Below are positions 6,394 to 8,301 of a stretch of DNA of 8,301 bases, piece after piece. Under the pieces are notes generated by a model that was given only the letters and a program-made list of their open reading frames with translations, ran no database searches and was not told where the DNA came from. Origin of the DNA: an uncultured Alphaproteobacteria bacterium (GTDB lineage Bacteria; Pseudomonadota; Alphaproteobacteria; Puniceispirillales; Puniceispirillaceae); assembly GCA_913064995.1 (NCBI GenBank), contig CAJYBL010000056.1, positions 1-8,301 on the forward strand, written 5' to 3'. Within the stretch, counting starts at the first letter, position 1; each line of letters opens with the position of its first letter. The position numbers and the translations under genes were made by a program.

Positions 6394-7494
6394 CTATTGC
6401 TCCTTTGAAACCGGCATCACGGCCGGACGCCGCCAGGTGATGTGATAACGGTTAAATGTCTCGCCCGCCAACAGCATGAACAGCAAGATCCCCTTAAAAA
6501 CACCTGTCACCACCTTTGGCATGCCGAGCGCGATCTGCGCATAATCACCACCAAGTTCGGCAAGGGCAACAATCAGACCGGCAAAAATCACCCCAATCGG
6601 GTTTAACCGCGCCAGAAATGCAACAATGATGGCGGTAAATCCATAACCAAAAGACACATTCGGCTGCAACTGACCCATGCTGGCAGACACTTCAACCATT
6701 CCCGCAAGCCCGGCTGCACCCCCAGCAATTGCCATCACGCCAATCGTCACCAGATGCGGCTTAAATCCAGCAAACCGGCCTGCCCGCGGCGCATCGCCCA
6801 TGACCTTGATCTGAAACCCTAAAATCGTGCGCGACAGCACGAAACTGCCAGCAGTCGCCAATAGCAACGCGCCGACAACCCCCCAATGCAATTGCCCCAA
6901 ACCGCCAACAAACGGCACATCAATCCGGTGGATCAGGCCAGCATCGCTGTACATTTTCGTCAGCGGAAACCCGAATGACATCGGATCACGCCACGGGCCG
7001 CGCACCAGCCAGTCAATAAACAGCGCCGCAACATAAGTCAGCATCAAAGACACCAAAATTTCATTGGTGTTAAACCTGACTTTTAATAATGCCGGTATCA
7101 TCGCCCAGCATATGCCGCCAATAATGCTTGCAATGACCATTGCCGGCATCAGGGTTATCGCTGGCCAATCCGGAAAACTCAGCGCCACCCAACCCGAAAA
7201 GATGGCGCCAAAAACCAACTGACCCTCAGCGCCGATATTCCACACATTCGCCCGAAAACAAAATACCAGTCCAGTGGCAGTAATGATCAGCGGACAGGCC
7301 TTTACAAAAAGATCACCAATTTGATCAGGGCGCGAAATTGGCGCGACAAAAAAAGTATAAAGTGACCCAAGCGGGCTAAAGCCAAGAATACCAAAAATGC
7401 CGGCACCAACAGCCAAGGTTAGGAAAATGGCAATCGCTGGCGTCAGCAAGGTCAGCGACAGGGGAATATGTTTGCGCGGAGTCATGCTGATCAT
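6394..7494 (-). CDS. ABC transporter permease (first permease of the BMP-type importer)
   Basis: A 366-residue inner-membrane permease, longer than its partner as usual in BMP-type systems. Its N-terminus has a membrane segment at about 14-38 followed by a periplasmic stretch. NIGAEGQ (86-92) is the family signature, and about eight further membrane segments follow to residue 345. IKVMGDAPRAGRFAGF (229-244) is the likely ATPase-coupling loop. The start ATG overlaps the ATPase stop (ATGA, 7494-7491), and AAGGAG inside the ATPase's last codons is the ribosome binding site. A second in-frame Met at residue 4 is possible, but the first has the better spacing. Together with the second permease it forms the translocation pore. 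Confidence 0.92.
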   Translation of the reverse strand: MISMTPRKHIPLSLTLLTPAIAIFLTLAVGAGIFGILGFSPLGSLYTFFVAPISRPDQIGDLFVKACPLIITATGLVFCFRANVWNIGAEGQLVFGAIFSGWVALSFPDWPAITLMPAMVIASIIGGICWAMIPALLKVRFNTNEILVSLMLTYVAALFIDWLVRGPWRDPMSFGFPLTKMYSDAGLIHRIDVPFVGGLGQLHWGVVGALLLATAGSFVLSRTILGFQIKVMGDAPRAGRFAGFKPHLVTIGVMAIAGGAAGLAGMVEVSASMGQLQPNVSFGYGFTAIIVAFLARLNPIGVIFAGLIVALAELGGDYAQIALGMPKVVTGVFKGILLFMLLAGETFNRYHITWRRPAVMPVSKEQ

Positions 7495-8301
7495 TCGCTC
7501 ACTCCTTGAGCAGTATCTTGAGCCGCGTCTTGTGCCACATCTTTTAAGGCATCACTGCCGCCCATCAAAAGCCCAACCTTTTCAGCCGTCAATTTTGTGG
7601 CCGATTCAGCAGGCGATAAAACACCATCATGCAATACGGCAATGCGATGCGAAATTGCGAAAATTTCTTCAAGATCCTGCGATATCATCACCACTGCCGA
7701 CCCTTTGGCCGCAAGATCAAGCATTGCCGCACGGATAAACACCGCCGCCCCAATATCAACACCCCATGTTGGTTGCGATACTATAAGCACGCGCGGCACT
7801 TTGATAATTTCGCGCCCAACGACAAATTTCTGCAAATTACCACCCGATAAGGATGATGCCAGCGGGTTAGGCTCGGGAAGGCGAACATCAAAACTTGCTG
7901 CAATCTCTGCGGCTTTGGCGCGCATGCCGGCCAGATCAAGCACCCCACCCCGCACCACACCGTCAAGCGAATGATTGGTTAGCAACGCATTGTCGGCAAG
8001 CGTCATTGACGGCACCGCCGCATGGCCATTGCGCTCTTCAGGAATAAATCCCATACCCGCAAGGCGTCGTTCAGCTGGCCCTTGCGATGAAATATCACCT
8101 CCACCAAGAGTGATGACCCCCGTTTCATTGCCAAGCCATTCACCGGTTAGCGCCGCCATTAATTCATCTTGGCCGTTACCAGCGATACCGGCGATCCCAT
8201 AAATTTCACCAGCGCGCGCCTCAATCGTGATATCGCGAAGCGTCATCGAAAAAGCATTTTGCTTTAGACGGCTTAACGTGTTGACAGAAAATAATATTTT
8301 G
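7491..8301 (-). CDS. ABC transporter ATPase of the BMP-type importer (partial, C-terminal half)
   Basis: The frame is open to the window edge. The ATG at 8246 is internal, because at least 18 further residues (KILFSVNTLSRLKQNAFS) precede it without a stop. What is visible is the second nucleotide-binding domain of a tandem ATPase of about 500 residues. Numbering from Met at 8246: a degenerate Walker A, GIAGNGQDE (20-28), lacks the Lys; IPEERNGH (68-75); the ABC signature SLSGGNLQK (132-140); a degenerate Walker B, VLIVSQPTWGVD (153-164), lacks the usual Asp-Glu pair; and ISQDLEEI (188-195) lacks the switch His. Such decay is usual in the second domain of RbsA/BMP-type ATPases, where the other domain hydrolyses ATP. 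The protein ends in an Ala-Gln-Asp-rich tail whose codons supply the next gene's ribosome binding site. It acts at the inner face of the membrane. Confidence 0.93.
   Translation of the reverse strand, partial: KILFSVNTLSRLKQNAFSMTLRDITIEARAGEIYGIAGIAGNGQDELMAALTGEWLGNETGVITLGGGDISSQGPAERRLAGMGFIPEERNGHAAVPSMTLADNALLTNHSLDGVVRGGVLDLAGMRAKAAEIAASFDVRLPEPNPLASSLSGGNLQKFVVGREIIKVPRVLIVSQPTWGVDIGAAVFIRAAMLDLAAKGSAVVMISQDLEEIFAISHRIAVLHDGVLSPAESATKLTAEKVGLLMGGSDALKDVAQDAAQDTAQGVSE

Noticed and set aside
1..8301. CRISPR arrays, insertion sequences, tRNA/rRNA genes, phage or defence genes
   Set aside because: No spaced repeats, transposase, structural RNA or defence-type domains were seen on either strand.

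Overview
This 8.3 kb window carries seven protein genes, all on the minus strand, so it is read from right to left. Base composition is about half G+C. The protein families, the non-lipoprotein Gram-negative signal peptide on the binding protein and the ScfR-type regulator point to an alphaproteobacterium. A marine, SAR116-like lineage would fit, but that is an impression and not a demonstrated placement.

Right part (8301 to 4290): one end of a BMP-family ABC importer operon in the order ATPase (cut by the window edge) - permease - permease - periplasmic binding protein. ATPase and first permease overlap by ATGA, and the two permeases are 1 nt apart. The binding protein follows a 60 nt gap with a very strong ribosome binding site. 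A textbook intrinsic terminator (4228-4257) closes the operon. Members of this family import purine nucleosides or nucleobases; the exact ligand cannot be read from the sequence.

Middle part (4126 to 1846): a two-gene unit of a glyoxylate/hydroxypyruvate reductase-like D-2-hydroxyacid dehydrogenase and a glycerate 2-kinase, 10 nt apart. Together they would convert glyoxylate-derived or hydroxypyruvate carbon to D-glycerate and then to 2-phosphoglycerate. Glyoxylate is an end product of purine/allantoin breakdown, so the neighbouring importer could supply carbon to this pair. That link is inference.

Left part (1845 to 15): a 379 bp intergenic region, then an ScfR/RamB-type transcriptional regulator with its own likely promoter and an overlapping palindrome that may be an autoregulatory operator. 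The intergenic region also holds a hairpin whose U-tract and G.U pairs fit plus-strand transcription, although no plus-strand gene is present. This is the best candidate for something unannotated, possibly a small RNA.

Overall this looks like an ordinary metabolic and transport region. No CRISPR array, mobile element, tRNA or rRNA was seen.
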